Assembly (NCBI GenBank): GCA_045580815.1
Contig: JAZNOL010000079.1
Coordinates: 1-26,461 of the forward strand
Origin: JAZNOL01 sp045580815
GTDB lineage: Bacteria; Bacillota; Clostridia; RUG12999
Reading direction: 5' to 3'
Length of the DNA stretch: 26,461 nt
Below, piece by piece: positions 1 to 7,240 of the stretch. Position 1 is the first letter of the stretch. Every line of letters begins with the position of its first letter. A program made the translations under genes and the position numbers. The notes beneath the pieces are model-generated. The model did no database searches. It worked only from the letters and a program-made list of their open reading frames with translations, and was not told the origin of the DNA.

Positions 1-15
1 AAATGTTTTAAGCAC
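1..15 (-). CDS. secY: SecY translocase subunit, first five codons only (cut by window edge)
   Basis: Only the start is inside the window. A GTG at 13-15 opens the reading frame V/M-L-K-T-F, which matches the usual N-terminus of Clostridial SecY (M-L/F-K-T). A GAGGTGA ribosome-binding site lies six bases upstream, within the end of rplO, and the start is one base past the rplO stop. SecY follows L15 in nearly all spc operons and forms the channel of the Sec protein-export system in the inner membrane. The call rests on position, the ribosome-binding site and five codons. Confidence 0.7.
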
Positions 16-16
16 T

Positions 17-457
17 TTACATCACCTCAGCCTTTCCGCCGGCCGCCTCAATTTTAGCTTTAGCGGAGGCTGTAAATTTAGCTGCTTTTACTGTAAGCTT
101 TTTGCTTATTTCGCCATTGCCTAAAATAACAATGCCGTCATTGATTTTTTTGATTATTTTTGCTTCTTTAAGAGCTTCTGCAGTAACTTCTGCGCCGTCT
201 TCAAATACGTTAAGCTGTGAAAGTTTCACCTCTGTGTATTCTTTAGCAAAAATATTTGTAAATCCGCGTTTCGGAAGTCTTCTGTATAAAGGCATCTGAC
301 CGCCTTCAAAACCGGGTCTTACGCCGCCGCCACTACGAGCGTTCTGGCCTTTGTGACCTTTACCGGCTGTTTTACCCTGACCGCTACCGTGTCCGCGACC
401 GATTCGTTTAACTTCTTTAGTTGAACCGGGCATAGGTGACAGTTCATGTAAACGCAT
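17..457 (-). CDS. rplO: 50S ribosomal protein L15 (uL15)
   Basis: This is a 146-residue protein beginning M-R-L-H-E-L, with the glycine/lysine-rich N-terminal segment typical of L15 (GRGHGSGQGKTAGKGHKGQ near residues 21-39), which threads into 23S rRNA late in large-subunit assembly. I chose the ATG at 455-457 because a GGAGGTGCGTAAC ribosome-binding site precedes it. A longer frame from a TTG at 475 would run back over that site. It follows rpmD and is followed by secY, the standard spc order. Length is normal for the family. Confidence 0.97.
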   Translation of the reverse strand: MRLHELSPMPGSTKEVKRIGRGHGSGQGKTAGKGHKGQNARSGGGVRPGFEGGQMPLYRRLPKRGFTNIFAKEYTEVKLSQLNVFEDGAEVTAEALKEAKIIKKINDGIVILGNGEISKKLTVKAAKFTASAKAKIEAAGGKAEVM

Positions 458-475
458 GTTACGCACCTCCTTCAA

Positions 476-655
476 TTATATTTCGTGTACTTCAACAAGG
501 TGATTAACCTTTTTAAGCATACCGTTTATCTGCGGGGTAGCTTCGTGAACTACCACGTCTCTTATTTTTTTAAGACCAAGTGCTTTGAGTGTTGCTATCT
601 GGTCTTTTTTGCAACCTATGGAGCTTTTAATCTGTTTAACTTCTACTTTAGCCAT
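476..655 (-). CDS. rpmD: 50S ribosomal protein L30 (uL30)
   Basis: This 59-residue frame translates as M-A-K-V-E-V-K-Q-I-K-S-S-I-G and ends V-N-H-L-V-E-V-H-E-I. It shows the short bacterial L30 pattern: a beta strand, then I-G-x-x-x-x-Q-x-x-T-L-x-A-L-G-L, then a basic V-N-H-L-V end. It is a small surface protein of the 50S subunit. It sits between rpsE and rplO, where the spc operon always has it. The ATG at 653-655 is preceded by a GGAGGGGCTG ribosome-binding site. The opposite-strand frame over the same bases is a shadow. Confidence 0.95.
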   Translation of the reverse strand: MAKVEVKQIKSSIGCKKDQIATLKALGLKKIRDVVVHEATPQINGMLKKVNHLVEVHEI

Positions 656-669
656 TTTTCAGCCCCTCC

Positions 670-1173
670 TTAACCTAAAATCTCTTTTACGGTCATGTTG
701 CGCTTTGCTGAAACTTCTTCAGCATAGTGCAGACCTGCGAGACCCTCTATTGTAGCTGATACTACATTGCGGGGATTGTTTGAACGCAGGCATTTTGTTC
801 TTATATCTCTGATACCGGCAAGTTCTACAACAGCACGAACGCTACCTCCGGCGATAACACCGGTACCGGGTGCAGCAGGTTTCAAAAGAACTTCACCTGC
901 GCCGAATTTACCGATTGTTTCATGAGGAATTGTTGTGCCGAGTAACGGAACCGTCACCAGATTCTTTTTAGCATCTTCGATAGCTTTACGTACTGCTTCC
1001 GGGATTTCAGCAGCTTTACCGCTGCCGCAACCTACGTGGCCGTTTCCGTCGCCAACTACAACGAGGGCGCTGAAACGCATTGTTCTACCACCTTTTACGG
1101 TTTTTGCAACACGTCTGATACTAACGATTTTATCCTGTAATTCCAAGCTGTTTACATCTATCATTTCTTGCAA
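670..1173 (-). CDS. rpsE: 30S ribosomal protein S5 (uS5)
   Basis: This is a 167-residue S5. The N-terminal double-stranded-RNA-binding-like half includes the G-G-R-T-M-R-F-S-A-L-V-V-V-G-D-G-N-G segment; the C-terminal half has the A-G-x-G-V-I-A-G-G-x-V-R-A-V-x-E-L-A-G motif. S5 sits at the mRNA entry site, and mutations there affect fidelity and spectinomycin response. I place the start at the TTG at 1171-1173 because AAGGAGG lies eight bases upstream. The ATG nine bases later (1164) would have an overlong spacing, and the longer frame to 1224 would overlap rplR. Confidence 0.95.
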   Translation of the reverse strand: MQEMIDVNSLELQDKIVSIRRVAKTVKGGRTMRFSALVVVGDGNGHVGCGSGKAAEIPEAVRKAIEDAKKNLVTVPLLGTTIPHETIGKFGAGEVLLKPAAPGTGVIAGGSVRAVVELAGIRDIRTKCLRSNNPRNVVSATIEGLAGLHYAEEVSAKRNMTVKEILG

Positions 1174-1192
1174 TTCGTTCCCCTCCTTCTTA

Positions 1193-1552
1193 TTAGAATT
1201 CAAGGCCGCCCTCACGAGCGCCATCTGCCAGACTTGCTACTCTACCCTGGTAAACGTAGCCGCCACGGTCAAATACAACCTTTTTAATTCCAGCAGCGAG
1301 AGCTCTTTCAGCAACAAGTTTGCCGATAGCGTTAGCTGCATCTTTGTTTCCGCCGTACTGTGTGAATCCGCCTTCTAATGTGGAGGCCGATACTAATGTT
1401 TTTCCGGCTACATCGTCAATAATCTGAACATAAATATGTTTAGTGCTGCGAAATACGCAGAGTCTCGGACGTTCAGGTGTACCGCTGATAAGTTTACGAA
1501 CACGTTCATGACGTCTTACTCTTGCTACTTTTCTATCCGGTTTTTTAATCAT
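1193..1552 (-). CDS. rplR: 50S ribosomal protein L18 (uL18)
   Basis: This 119-residue protein has the basic N-terminus (R-R-H-E-R-V-R-K) and core R-P-R-L-C-V-F-R-S-x-K-H-I-Y-V-Q-I-I-D-D of L18, followed by A-x-x-x-G-x-x-x-A-x-x-A-L-A-A-G-I and a G-G-Y-x-Y-x-G-R-V end. L18 binds 5S rRNA together with L5 and helps place it in the central protuberance. It lies between rplF and rpsE. The ATG is preceded by GGAGGACATTACA. Length is normal. Confidence 0.97.
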   Translation of the reverse strand: MIKKPDRKVARVRRHERVRKLISGTPERPRLCVFRSTKHIYVQIIDDVAGKTLVSASTLEGGFTQYGGNKDAANAIGKLVAERALAAGIKKVVFDRGGYVYQGRVASLADGAREGGLEF

Positions 1553-1570
1553 TGTAATGTCCTCCTTTCA

Positions 1571-2122
1571 TTATTTCTTGCCCTTACCGCCGGCTTTACC
1601 TTCTTTACGTCTGATATATTCATCAACGTACTTAATACCTTTGCCTTTATACGGTTCGGGAGGTCTCTTTTCTCTTACTACGGCTGCGAACTGACCAACT
1701 TCCTGTTTATCAATACCACTGATGATAATTTTGTTGGGGTTGGGAACTTCAATTGTGATGCCGTCTGTTTCGTCCATTTCAACGTTGTGTGAGTAGCCCA
1801 GGTTCATAACGAGGGTTTTGCCCTGTTTCTGTGCTCTGTAACCAACACCGTTTACTTCAAGTTCTTTTGTGAAGCCTGTTGTTACACCTACAACCATGTT
1901 GTTGAGCAGTGTACGTGTAAGACCGTGAAGAGCTTTGTGCTCTTTTGCTTCTGAAGGTCTTTCAACTACGATTGTTGCGCCGTCCTGTTTAATAATCATG
2001 TCGGCTGCCAACTGTTTTGTCAAAGTGCCTTTCGGTCCTTTAACTGTTACAAGATTTCCGTCACCGATTTTTACTTCAACTCCTGCCGGAACTGTAATCG
2101 GCATTCTTCCTATTCTTGACAA
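1571..2122 (-). CDS. rplF: 50S ribosomal protein L6 (uL6)
   Basis: This 183-residue protein begins M-S-R-I-G-R-M-P-I and has the two repeated L6 folds. The second ends in R-x-P-E-P-Y-K-G-K-G-I-K-Y, the 23S sarcin-ricin-loop-proximal signature. The start is a TTG at 2120-2122 with GGAGG eight bases upstream; no ATG fits. The lysine/glycine-rich tail (G-K-A-G-G-K-G-K-K) is slightly longer than in many relatives. A 70-bp spacer with a small hairpin separates it from rpsH, one of the wider gaps in the operon. Confidence 0.96.
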   Translation of the reverse strand: MSRIGRMPITVPAGVEVKIGDGNLVTVKGPKGTLTKQLAADMIIKQDGATIVVERPSEAKEHKALHGLTRTLLNNMVVGVTTGFTKELEVNGVGYRAQKQGKTLVMNLGYSHNVEMDETDGITIEVPNPNKIIISGIDKQEVGQFAAVVREKRPPEPYKGKGIKYVDEYIRRKEGKAGGKGKK

Positions 2123-2148
2123 TTTTTACACCTCCGCGGGGTGATTAA

Positions 2149-2169
2149 GTGCGTGCCCTATGGCACCAC
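2149..2169 (-). other. Hairpin in the rpsH-rplF spacer
   Basis: On the transcribed strand GTG-GTGCC, loop ATAG, GGCAC-(G)-CAC gives an eight-pair stem with one bulged base, 27 bases before the rplF TTG. No T-tract follows, so it is not an intrinsic terminator. It could tune rplF translation or protect processed mRNA ends, but no function is shown. Confidence 0.4.
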
Positions 2170-2192
2170 GTTTCCCCCTGATTTAAATCAAA

Positions 2193-2591
2193 TTACCAAA
2201 CGTATGCGAGAACCTCTCCGCCAACGTTTGCCTGTCTTGCTGCTTTGTCTGTCATGATGCCTTTTGAAGTTGATATAATTGCTATACCAAGTCCTCTTAT
2301 AACCTTAGGCAGTTCTTCACAGCCGGCATAAACTCTAAGACCGGGTTTGCTAACTCTTTTAAGGCCTGAAATAATACCTTTTTTGTTTGCACCGTATTTA
2401 AGAGTAATTCTGATTATGCCCTGTTTGTTATCGTCAATAAGCTGAAAGTTTTTGATGTAACCTTCTGCAAGTAAAATTTCAACTATTGCTTTTTTCTGTG
2501 TTGATGCAGGAACATCAACTGTATCGTGTTTTGCAGATGAAGCATTTCTTATTCTTGTAAGTAAATCTGCAATAGGATCTGTTATTTGCAT
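2193..2591 (-). CDS. rpsH: 30S ribosomal protein S8 (uS8)
   Basis: This 132-residue protein begins M-Q-I-T-D-P-I-A-D-L-L-T-R-I-R-N-A, the S8 hallmark, and ends with the G-x-G-I-A-I-I-S-T-S-K-G-I-M-T-D signature and G-E-V-L-A-Y-V-W. S8 binds helix 21 of 16S rRNA early in small-subunit assembly. In E. coli it also represses the spc operon. No copy of that site was identified here. A strong GGAGG precedes the ATG. It lies between rpsN and rplF. Confidence 0.97.
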   Translation of the reverse strand: MQITDPIADLLTRIRNASSAKHDTVDVPASTQKKAIVEILLAEGYIKNFQLIDDNKQGIIRITLKYGANKKGIISGLKRVSKPGLRVYAGCEELPKVIRGLGIAIISTSKGIMTDKAARQANVGGEVLAYVW

Positions 2592-2622
2592 TTAGTCTGC
2601 CTCCTTCCTTTATGGTAAAGAC

Positions 2623-2808
2623 TTACCAGCTTGCCTTTTTAACGCCGGGTATCTGGCCTTTATAAGCTAATTCTCTGAAGCAAATACGGCAAATACCGAA
2701 TTTTCTCAAGTAAGCATGAGGTCTTCCGCAAATCTTACATCTGTTATAGTATCTTGTGCTAAATTTAGGTTGTTTCTGCTGTTTGAGAACCATTGATTTT
2801 TTAGCCAT
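2623..2808 (-). CDS. rpsN: 30S ribosomal protein S14, zinc-binding type Z (uS14)
   Basis: This 61-residue S14 has the C-x2-C...C-x2-C zinc knuckle intact (C24, C27, C40, C43). It is therefore the short zinc-dependent form, not the roughly 89-residue zinc-independent paralogue used under zinc limitation. It binds the 30S head near S3 and S10. It begins M-A-K-K-S-M and ends K-K-A-S-W as is usual. GGGGAGG precedes the ATG. It lies between rplE and rpsH, the usual place for type Z. Confidence 0.97.
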   Translation of the reverse strand: MAKKSMVLKQQKQPKFSTRYYNRCKICGRPHAYLRKFGICRICFRELAYKGQIPGVKKASW

Positions 2809-2823
2809 TTATTTTGCCTCCCC

Positions 2824-3363
2824 TCATTTACTGAACGGAGCACCCATCAAACTGATAAGTTCGCGTGCTTCCTCGTCTGTATTTGCTGTTGTTACAAAGA
2901 TAATATCCATACCTCTGATTTTATCGATTTTTTCGTAATCAATTTCAGGGAAAATAAGCTGCTCTTTAATACCGAGAGCGTAGTTTCCTCTGCCGTCAAA
3001 GGAATTGGGATTTATTCCGCGGAAGTCTCTAACTCGCGGGAGTGCAACGTTGAAAAGTCTATCCATAAATTCATACATACGTTCACTTCTGAGTGTAACT
3101 TTAAGACCAATGTTCATGCCTTCACGAAGTTTGAAGTTAGCAACTGATTTTCTTGCTTTTGTTACAACAGGTTTCTGACCTGTGATTGCTGCAAGGTCTG
3201 CTGCTGCCGCTTCGATAGCTTTTGCATTTTCTTTAGCTTCACCCATACCGATGTTTATAACGATTTTTTCTATTTTGGGTATCTGCATCGTGCTTTTGTA
3301 TGAAAATTTATTCATAAGCGCCGGTGCAACCTCACTTAAATATTTTTCTTTAAGTCTGGCCAT
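2824..3363 (-). CDS. rplE: 50S ribosomal protein L5 (uL5)
   Basis: This 179-residue protein carries the L5 signature I-E-K-I-V-I-N-I-G-M-G and the T-G-Q-K-P-V-V-T-K-A-R-K-S-V-A-x-F-K-L-R motif, then R-D-F-R-G-I-N-P-N-S-F-D-G-R-G-N-Y. L5 binds 5S rRNA and forms the B1b bridge to S13. Length is exactly that of most Firmicute L5 proteins. GGAGG lies ten bases before the ATG at 3361-3363. It lies between rplX and rpsN. Confidence 0.97.
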   Translation of the reverse strand: MARLKEKYLSEVAPALMNKFSYKSTMQIPKIEKIVINIGMGEAKENAKAIEAAAADLAAITGQKPVVTKARKSVANFKLREGMNIGLKVTLRSERMYEFMDRLFNVALPRVRDFRGINPNSFDGRGNYALGIKEQLIFPEIDYEKIDKIRGMDIIFVTTANTDEEARELISLMGAPFSK

Positions 3364-3390
3364 CTGCTGGCTACCTCCTTTCGACGGTTA

Positions 3391-3711
3391 TTAGTCTATT
3401 GTTTCCAAGCAATGCTTGCAATATCTTGATTTTTCACCATTTTCAAGCACTTTTCTGCCAACGCGGGTGGGTTTGCCGCATTTGGGACATACACGCATTA
3501 CTTTGCAGCTGTAAAGATATGATTCTTTTTCAAGTCTGCCGCCTGTTTCGCCCTGTCTGCGGGGTTTGGAATGGCGAATTACCATGCCAACTTTTTCTAC
3601 AAGTATTTTACCTGTTTTTGCGTCAACGGAGAGTACTTTACCTTTTTTTCCTTTATCTTTACCGGCAATAACTACAACGGTGTCACCGGTTTTTAAATGG
3701 AATTTACTCAT
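3391..3711 (-). CDS. rplX: 50S ribosomal protein L24 (uL24) with zinc ribbon
   Basis: This 106-residue L24 has an N-terminal KOW motif (around residues 8-30, G-D-T-V-V-V-I-A-G-K-D-K-G-K-K-G-K-V). Its C-terminal half keeps four cysteines (C75, C78, C98, C101) in two C-x2-C pairs, the zinc-ribbon form seen in many Clostridia and lost in other bacteria. L24 is an assembly initiator that binds the 5' end of 23S rRNA. The ATG at 3709-3711 follows AGGAGG. It lies between rplN and rplE. Confidence 0.96.
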   Translation of the reverse strand: MSKFHLKTGDTVVVIAGKDKGKKGKVLSVDAKTGKILVEKVGMVIRHSKPRRQGETGGRLEKESYLYSCKVMRVCPKCGKPTRVGRKVLENGEKSRYCKHCLETID

Positions 3712-3732
3712 TTTAAGTTTTCCTCCTATCGT

Positions 3733-4101
3733 TTACAGCACTTCGGGAGCAAGTGAGAGAATCTTCATATACTCTTTATCACGAAGTTCTCTTGCTACTG
3801 GGCCGAATATACGTGTTCCTCTCGGAGTTTTGTCATCCTTTATAAGCACTGCGGCATTTTCGTCAAATCTGATATATGAACCGTCTGCACGGCGTGCGCC
3901 TTTTACAGAACGAACGATAACAGCTTTTACTACATCGCCTTTTTTAACAACTCCGCCTGGTGTTCCTTTTTTAACCGAAGCTACAACAACATCGCCGATT
4001 GCTGCGTATTTTCTGCCGCTACCGCCAAGTACACGGATGCACATAAGCTCTTTTGCGCCGGTGTTGTCTGCAACCTTTAAAAGTGTCTGCTGCTGAATCA
4101 T
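3733..4101 (-). CDS. rplN: 50S ribosomal protein L14 (uL14)
   Basis: This is a 122-residue protein, the usual L14 length. It begins M-I-Q-Q-Q-T-L-L-K-V-A-D-N-T-G-A-K and contains the G-D-V-V-V-A-S-V-K-K motif and a conserved C-terminal I-L-S-L-A-P-E-V-L. L14 lies at the subunit interface, contacts 16S helix 14 and is the binding site of the silencing factor RsfS. A GGAGTGAACCTGC site precedes the ATG. It lies between rpsQ and rplX. Confidence 0.97.
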   Translation of the reverse strand: MIQQQTLLKVADNTGAKELMCIRVLGGSGRKYAAIGDVVVASVKKGTPGGVVKKGDVVKAVIVRSVKGARRADGSYIRFDENAAVLIKDDKTPRGTRIFGPVARELRDKEYMKILSLAPEVL

Positions 4102-4125
4102 GCAGGTTCACTCCTTCCTACACTA

Positions 4126-4380
4126 TTATTGTGCTTTTTCTACAATCTCAACAAGTCTCCATCTTTTATCTTTTGAAAGAGGTCTTGTTTCCATAACTTT
4201 TACTCTGTCCCCTATACCACAAGAATTGGTTTCATCATGAGCTTTCAGCTTATAAGTTTTCTTAACAATCTTGCCATACAAAGGATGTTTTACGTTGTAC
4301 GCAATAGCTACTACAATTGTTTTATCCATTTTGTCGCTTACTACTGTACCTATTCTGGTTTTTCTGTAATTGCGTTCCAT
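4126..4380 (-). CDS. rpsQ: 30S ribosomal protein S17 (uS17)
   Basis: This 84-residue OB-fold protein begins M-E-R-N-Y-R-K-T-R-I-G-T-V-V-S-D-K-M-D-K-T. It contains the S17 signature G-D-R-V-K-V-M-E-T-R-P-L-S-K-D-K-R-W-R-L. S17 binds 16S helices 7 and 11 as a primary assembly protein. AAAGGAGG precedes the ATG. It lies between rpmC and rplN; the 33-base gap after rpmC contains only its ribosome-binding site. Confidence 0.97.
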   Translation of the reverse strand: MERNYRKTRIGTVVSDKMDKTIVVAIAYNVKHPLYGKIVKKTYKLKAHDETNSCGIGDRVKVMETRPLSKDKRWRLVEIVEKAQ

Positions 4381-4413
4381 TTATAACGTCCTCCTTTCAA
4401 CTCAAACCGCTTC

Positions 4414-4614
4414 TCAAACAGACTCTTTGAGTTCTATTTCACGAAGAATGGTTTTAACCTGGGCAATTGTTCTTTTAACCTCAACCATTTTCATGGGGTT
4501 ATCTAACTGGTTGGTGGCATGCTGGAATCTTAAATTGAACAGCTGTGCTTTAAGCTCTTTAAGTTTAAGCTCTAATTCTGCTACGGACAGTTCACGAAGC
4601 TTATTTGCTTTCAT
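4414..4614 (-). CDS. rpmC: 50S ribosomal protein L29 (uL29)
   Basis: This 66-residue helical hairpin protein begins M-K-A-N-K-L-R-E-L-S. It contains the L29 signature K-x-x-L-F-N-L-R-F-Q-x-A-T-x-Q-L-D-N and ends near R-T-I-A-Q-V-K-T-I-L-R-E. L29 sits at the polypeptide exit tunnel with L23 and helps dock trigger factor and SRP. Its ATG overlaps the rplP stop by one base (TAATG), so translation is likely coupled to L16. AAGGTGA provides a ribosome-binding site inside rplP. Confidence 0.97.
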   Translation of the reverse strand: MKANKLRELSVAELELKLKELKAQLFNLRFQHATNQLDNPMKMVEVKRTIAQVKTILREIELKESV

Positions 4615-5045
4615 TATTCGTCACCTTCCATTTCTGTGTTCTGGCGAACTACAAACTTACATTTGATAGGCAGTTTGTGAATAGCACGTGTCATAGCTGC
4701 ACGTGAAACTTCTTCATTTACGCCTGCCATTTCAAACAATACTCTGCCCGGTTTAACAACAGCTACCCAGTATTCAGGTGAACCTTTACCACTACCCATT
4801 CGAGTTTCAGCAGGTTTTTCTGTTATCGGTTTATCCGGGAAAATATTAATCCAAACTTTACCGCCACGTTTTACATATCTGGTCATTGCAATACGGGCTG
4901 CTTCTATCTGGTTGCTGGTGATCCAGCCGGGCTCTGTAGCCACTATACCGTATTCGCCGTATGTTATTTTATTACCACGAGTTGCTTTGCCTTTCATGCG
5001 GCCGCGCTGTACTCTGCGGTATTTAACTCTTTTTGGCATTAACAT
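4614..5045 (-). CDS. rplP: 50S ribosomal protein L16 (uL16)
   Basis: This 143-residue L16 begins M-L-M-P-K-R-V-K-Y-R-R, with R-G-R-M-K-G-K-A-x-R-G and the conserved R-M-G-S-G-K-G-S-P-E-Y-W-V-A segment. L16 is a late assembly protein contacting the A-site tRNA elbow. I used the first ATG (5043-5045), spaced seven bases from AGGAGGAG; the second ATG six bases on is a less likely start. The start overlaps the rpsC stop (TAATG), and the stop overlaps the rpmC start, a tightly coupled trio. Confidence 0.97.
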   Translation of the reverse strand: MLMPKRVKYRRVQRGRMKGKATRGNKITYGEYGIVATEPGWITSNQIEAARIAMTRYVKRGGKVWINIFPDKPITEKPAETRMGSGKGSPEYWVAVVKPGRVLFEMAGVNEEVSRAAMTRAIHKLPIKCKFVVRQNTEMEGDE

Positions 5046-5713
5046 TATTTTGCTCCTCCTTCCGATTTGCGAGCTTTTTTGCTTTCGGGAAGAACTTCGC
5101 CTTTATAAATCCATACTTTTACGCCGATTTTGCCGTAAGTTGTATTTGCTTCATAAAAACCATAGTCAATGTCTGCTCTTAAAGTCTGCAGCGGAATTGT
5201 ACCTTCATGATAATGCTCACTACGTGCAATTTCTGCGCCGCCAAGACGACCCGAAACAGTTGTCTTGATACCTTTTGCACCGAGTTTCATTGCTCTGCCC
5301 ATAACTGATTTCATGGCACGACGGAATGAAATTCTCTTTTCAAGCTGTGCTGCAATGTTTTCAGCAACAAGCTGTGCATTGATATCAGGAGATTTAACTT
5401 CGATGATGTTAACAGCAACATCACAACCGAGCATATCTACAAGCTCTTTTCTGAGCTTTTCGATTTCTGCACCGCCTCTACCGATTACGATACCCGGTTT
5501 TGCTGCGTGTATATTAATGAAAATTTTATTAACCTTACGCTGGATTTCAACTTTCGGAACACCTGCGAGGAAAAGTTTGTTTTTAATAAACTTTCTGATT
5601 TTTACATCTTCAACAAGGTTATTACCGAAATCTTTTTTGTCTGCATACCATTTTGAATCCCAGTCCTGAATAACGCCTACTCTAAGTCCGTGCGGATGTA
5701 CTTTCTGACCCAA
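5045..5713 (-). CDS. rpsC: 30S ribosomal protein S3 (uS3)
   Basis: This 222-residue protein begins M-G-Q-K-V-H-P-H-G-L-R-V-G-V. It contains a type II KH domain (residues about 38-105) with the I-G-R-G-G loop, followed by the S3 C-terminal domain with G-A-K-G-I-K-T-x-V-S-G-R-L-G-G-A-E-I-A-R. S3 forms part of the mRNA entry channel and its helicase activity. The start is a TTG (5711-5713), chosen because GGAGG lies eight bases upstream and the N-terminus then matches the family exactly. Confidence 0.97.
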   Translation of the reverse strand: MGQKVHPHGLRVGVIQDWDSKWYADKKDFGNNLVEDVKIRKFIKNKLFLAGVPKVEIQRKVNKIFINIHAAKPGIVIGRGGAEIEKLRKELVDMLGCDVAVNIIEVKSPDINAQLVAENIAAQLEKRISFRRAMKSVMGRAMKLGAKGIKTTVSGRLGGAEIARSEHYHEGTIPLQTLRADIDYGFYEANTTYGKIGVKVWIYKGEVLPESKKARKSEGGAK

Positions 5714-5729
5714 ATCTTACACCTCCTTA

Positions 5730-6065
5730 TTATTCTTTTTCTTTCAATACTAATGTGATATGACTTGTTCTTTTATTGATGCGGAATGCTCTTCCCTGTG
5801 CTCTGGGCATGATTCTTTTGAGAATCGGACCGGGGTTTGCATACGCTTCAGCTACATACAGTTTATCAACATTCATGTTGTGATTGTTTTCTGCGTTTGC
5901 AATAGCTGATTTTAAAACTTTTATCAATAATTCAGATGCTGCCTTAGGAGTGTTGTTGAGTATTCCCATCGCAACTCCGACAGGCTTATTTCTGATAAGG
6001 TCGTTAACGATTTTTACCTTGCGCGGTGAAATACGGGCATATTTATGTGTTGCACGTGCTTCCAT
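5730..6065 (-). CDS. rplV: 50S ribosomal protein L22 (uL22)
   Basis: This 111-residue protein contains A-x-x-x-Y-A-R-I-S-P-R-K-V-K-I-V-N-D-L-I-R near its start. Toward its end is the tunnel-loop segment R-I-M-P-R-A-Q-G-R-A-F-R-I-N-K-R-T-S-H-I, which lines the exit tunnel at the macrolide-sensitive constriction. I see no insertion or deletion in that loop that would suggest resistance. AAAGGAGGAG precedes the ATG. It lies between rpsS and rpsC. Confidence 0.97.
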   Translation of the reverse strand: MEARATHKYARISPRKVKIVNDLIRNKPVGVAMGILNNTPKAASELLIKVLKSAIANAENNHNMNVDKLYVAEAYANPGPILKRIMPRAQGRAFRINKRTSHITLVLKEKE

Positions 6066-6099
6066 GCCTCGCTCCTCCTTTCATAAGTCTCAAAACTTA

Positions 6100-6375
6100 T
6101 TATCTTACTCCGGATTTTGAACCGGCGTGTCCACGGAATGTACGTGTGGGTGCAAACTCACCGAGTTTGTGACCAACCATATCTTCTGTGATGTATACCG
6201 GCACATGTTTACGTCCGTCGTGTACTGCTATTGTGTGGCCTACCATTTCAGGGAAGATGGTAGATGCTCTTGACCATGTTTTAAGAACTGTCTTTTTACC
6301 TGACTCATTGAGTTCTATAACTCTTTTAAGGAGTTTTTCATGGACAAAAGGGCCTTTTTTAAGAGATCTGCTCAT
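6100..6375 (-). CDS. rpsS: 30S ribosomal protein S19 (uS19)
   Basis: This 91-residue protein begins M-S-R-S-L-K-K-G-P-F-V. It has the S19 signature W-S-R-A-S-T-I-F-P-E-M-V-G-H-T-I-A-V-H-D-G and ends H-A-G-S-K-S-G-V-R. S19 binds the 30S head with S13 and contacts the B1a bridge. Length is normal. AGGAGGAAGG precedes the ATG. It is 14 bases downstream of rplB. Confidence 0.97.
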   Translation of the reverse strand: MSRSLKKGPFVHEKLLKRVIELNESGKKTVLKTWSRASTIFPEMVGHTIAVHDGRKHVPVYITEDMVGHKLGEFAPTRTFRGHAGSKSGVR

Positions 6376-6389
6376 TATCCTTCCTCCTC

Positions 6390-7223
6390 TTATTTATCTT
6401 TTCTTGCTTTAACAATCATTTTGTTAGAAGCTTTCTTTCTTGAACGTGTTTTATAACCGAGAGCAGGTTTACCCCACGGTGTAACCGGGCTGGGTCTGCC
6501 GATAGGTGATTTACCTTCACCACCACCGTGCGGGTGATCGTTCGGGTTCATTACAACGCCTCGAACAGTAGGTCTGAAGCCCATGTGGCGTTTACGGCCT
6601 GCTTTACCGATTGAAATGTTTTCATAATCGATGTTACCAACCTGACCGATTGTAGCTTTACATTCAATTCTAACAAGACGAACTTCGTTTGAAGGAAGTC
6701 TAACCTGAGCATATTTGCCCTCTTTAGCCATAAGCTGTGCTGCAACGCCGGCGCTTCTTACAAGCTGGCCGCCTTTGCCGGGAACAAGCTCAATGTTGTG
6801 AATGATTGTACCAACAGGAATGTCCGAAAGAGCAAGTGCGTTGCCGGGTTTAATGTCGGCACCTGCACCTGAAAGGATTTCTGTACCAACTGTAAGTCCC
6901 AGAGGAGCAAGAATGTATCTTTTTTCACCGTCTTCGTACTGAACGAGAGCGATGTTTGCACTTCTGTTAGGATCGTACTCGATAGTAAGAACCTTTGCGG
7001 TCATACCGTCTTTGTTTCTTTTAAAGTCAATAATTCTGTATTTTCTGCGCTGTCCGCCGCCTCTGTGGCGAACTGTAATTCTACCGTATGAATTTCTGCC
7101 GGCATTCTTTTTAAGAGGTGCGAGCAACGATTTTTCGGGAGTTGATGTTGTAATCTCCTCGAAAGTCGAAACTGTCATAAATCTTCTTGCCGGAGAGGTA
7201 GGATTATATTTTCTTATAGCCAT
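6390..7223 (-). CDS. rplB: 50S ribosomal protein L2 (uL2)
   Basis: This 277-residue protein has the L2 OB and SH3-like domains. Near the C-terminus is the P-x-V-R-G-V-V-M-N-P-N-D-H-P-H-G-G-G-E-G loop, which includes the conserved histidine near the peptidyl-transferase centre. The N-terminal part has G-R-N-S-Y-G-R-I-T-V-R-H-R-G-G-G. It is required for subunit association and tRNA placement. GGAGG precedes the ATG at 7221-7223. It lies between rplW and rpsS. Confidence 0.97.
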   Translation of the reverse strand: MAIRKYNPTSPARRFMTVSTFEEITTSTPEKSLLAPLKKNAGRNSYGRITVRHRGGGQRRKYRIIDFKRNKDGMTAKVLTIEYDPNRSANIALVQYEDGEKRYILAPLGLTVGTEILSGAGADIKPGNALALSDIPVGTIIHNIELVPGKGGQLVRSAGVAAQLMAKEGKYAQVRLPSNEVRLVRIECKATIGQVGNIDYENISIGKAGRKRHMGFRPTVRGVVMNPNDHPHGGGEGKSPIGRPSPVTPWGKPALGYKTRSRKKASNKMIVKARKDK

Positions 7224-7240
7224 AACTTTCTCCCTCCTTA

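Noticed and set aside
3566..4096. Plus-strand 176-codon frame across rplX and rplN
   Set aside because: It is antisense to two certain ribosomal-protein genes and is a codon-bias shadow.
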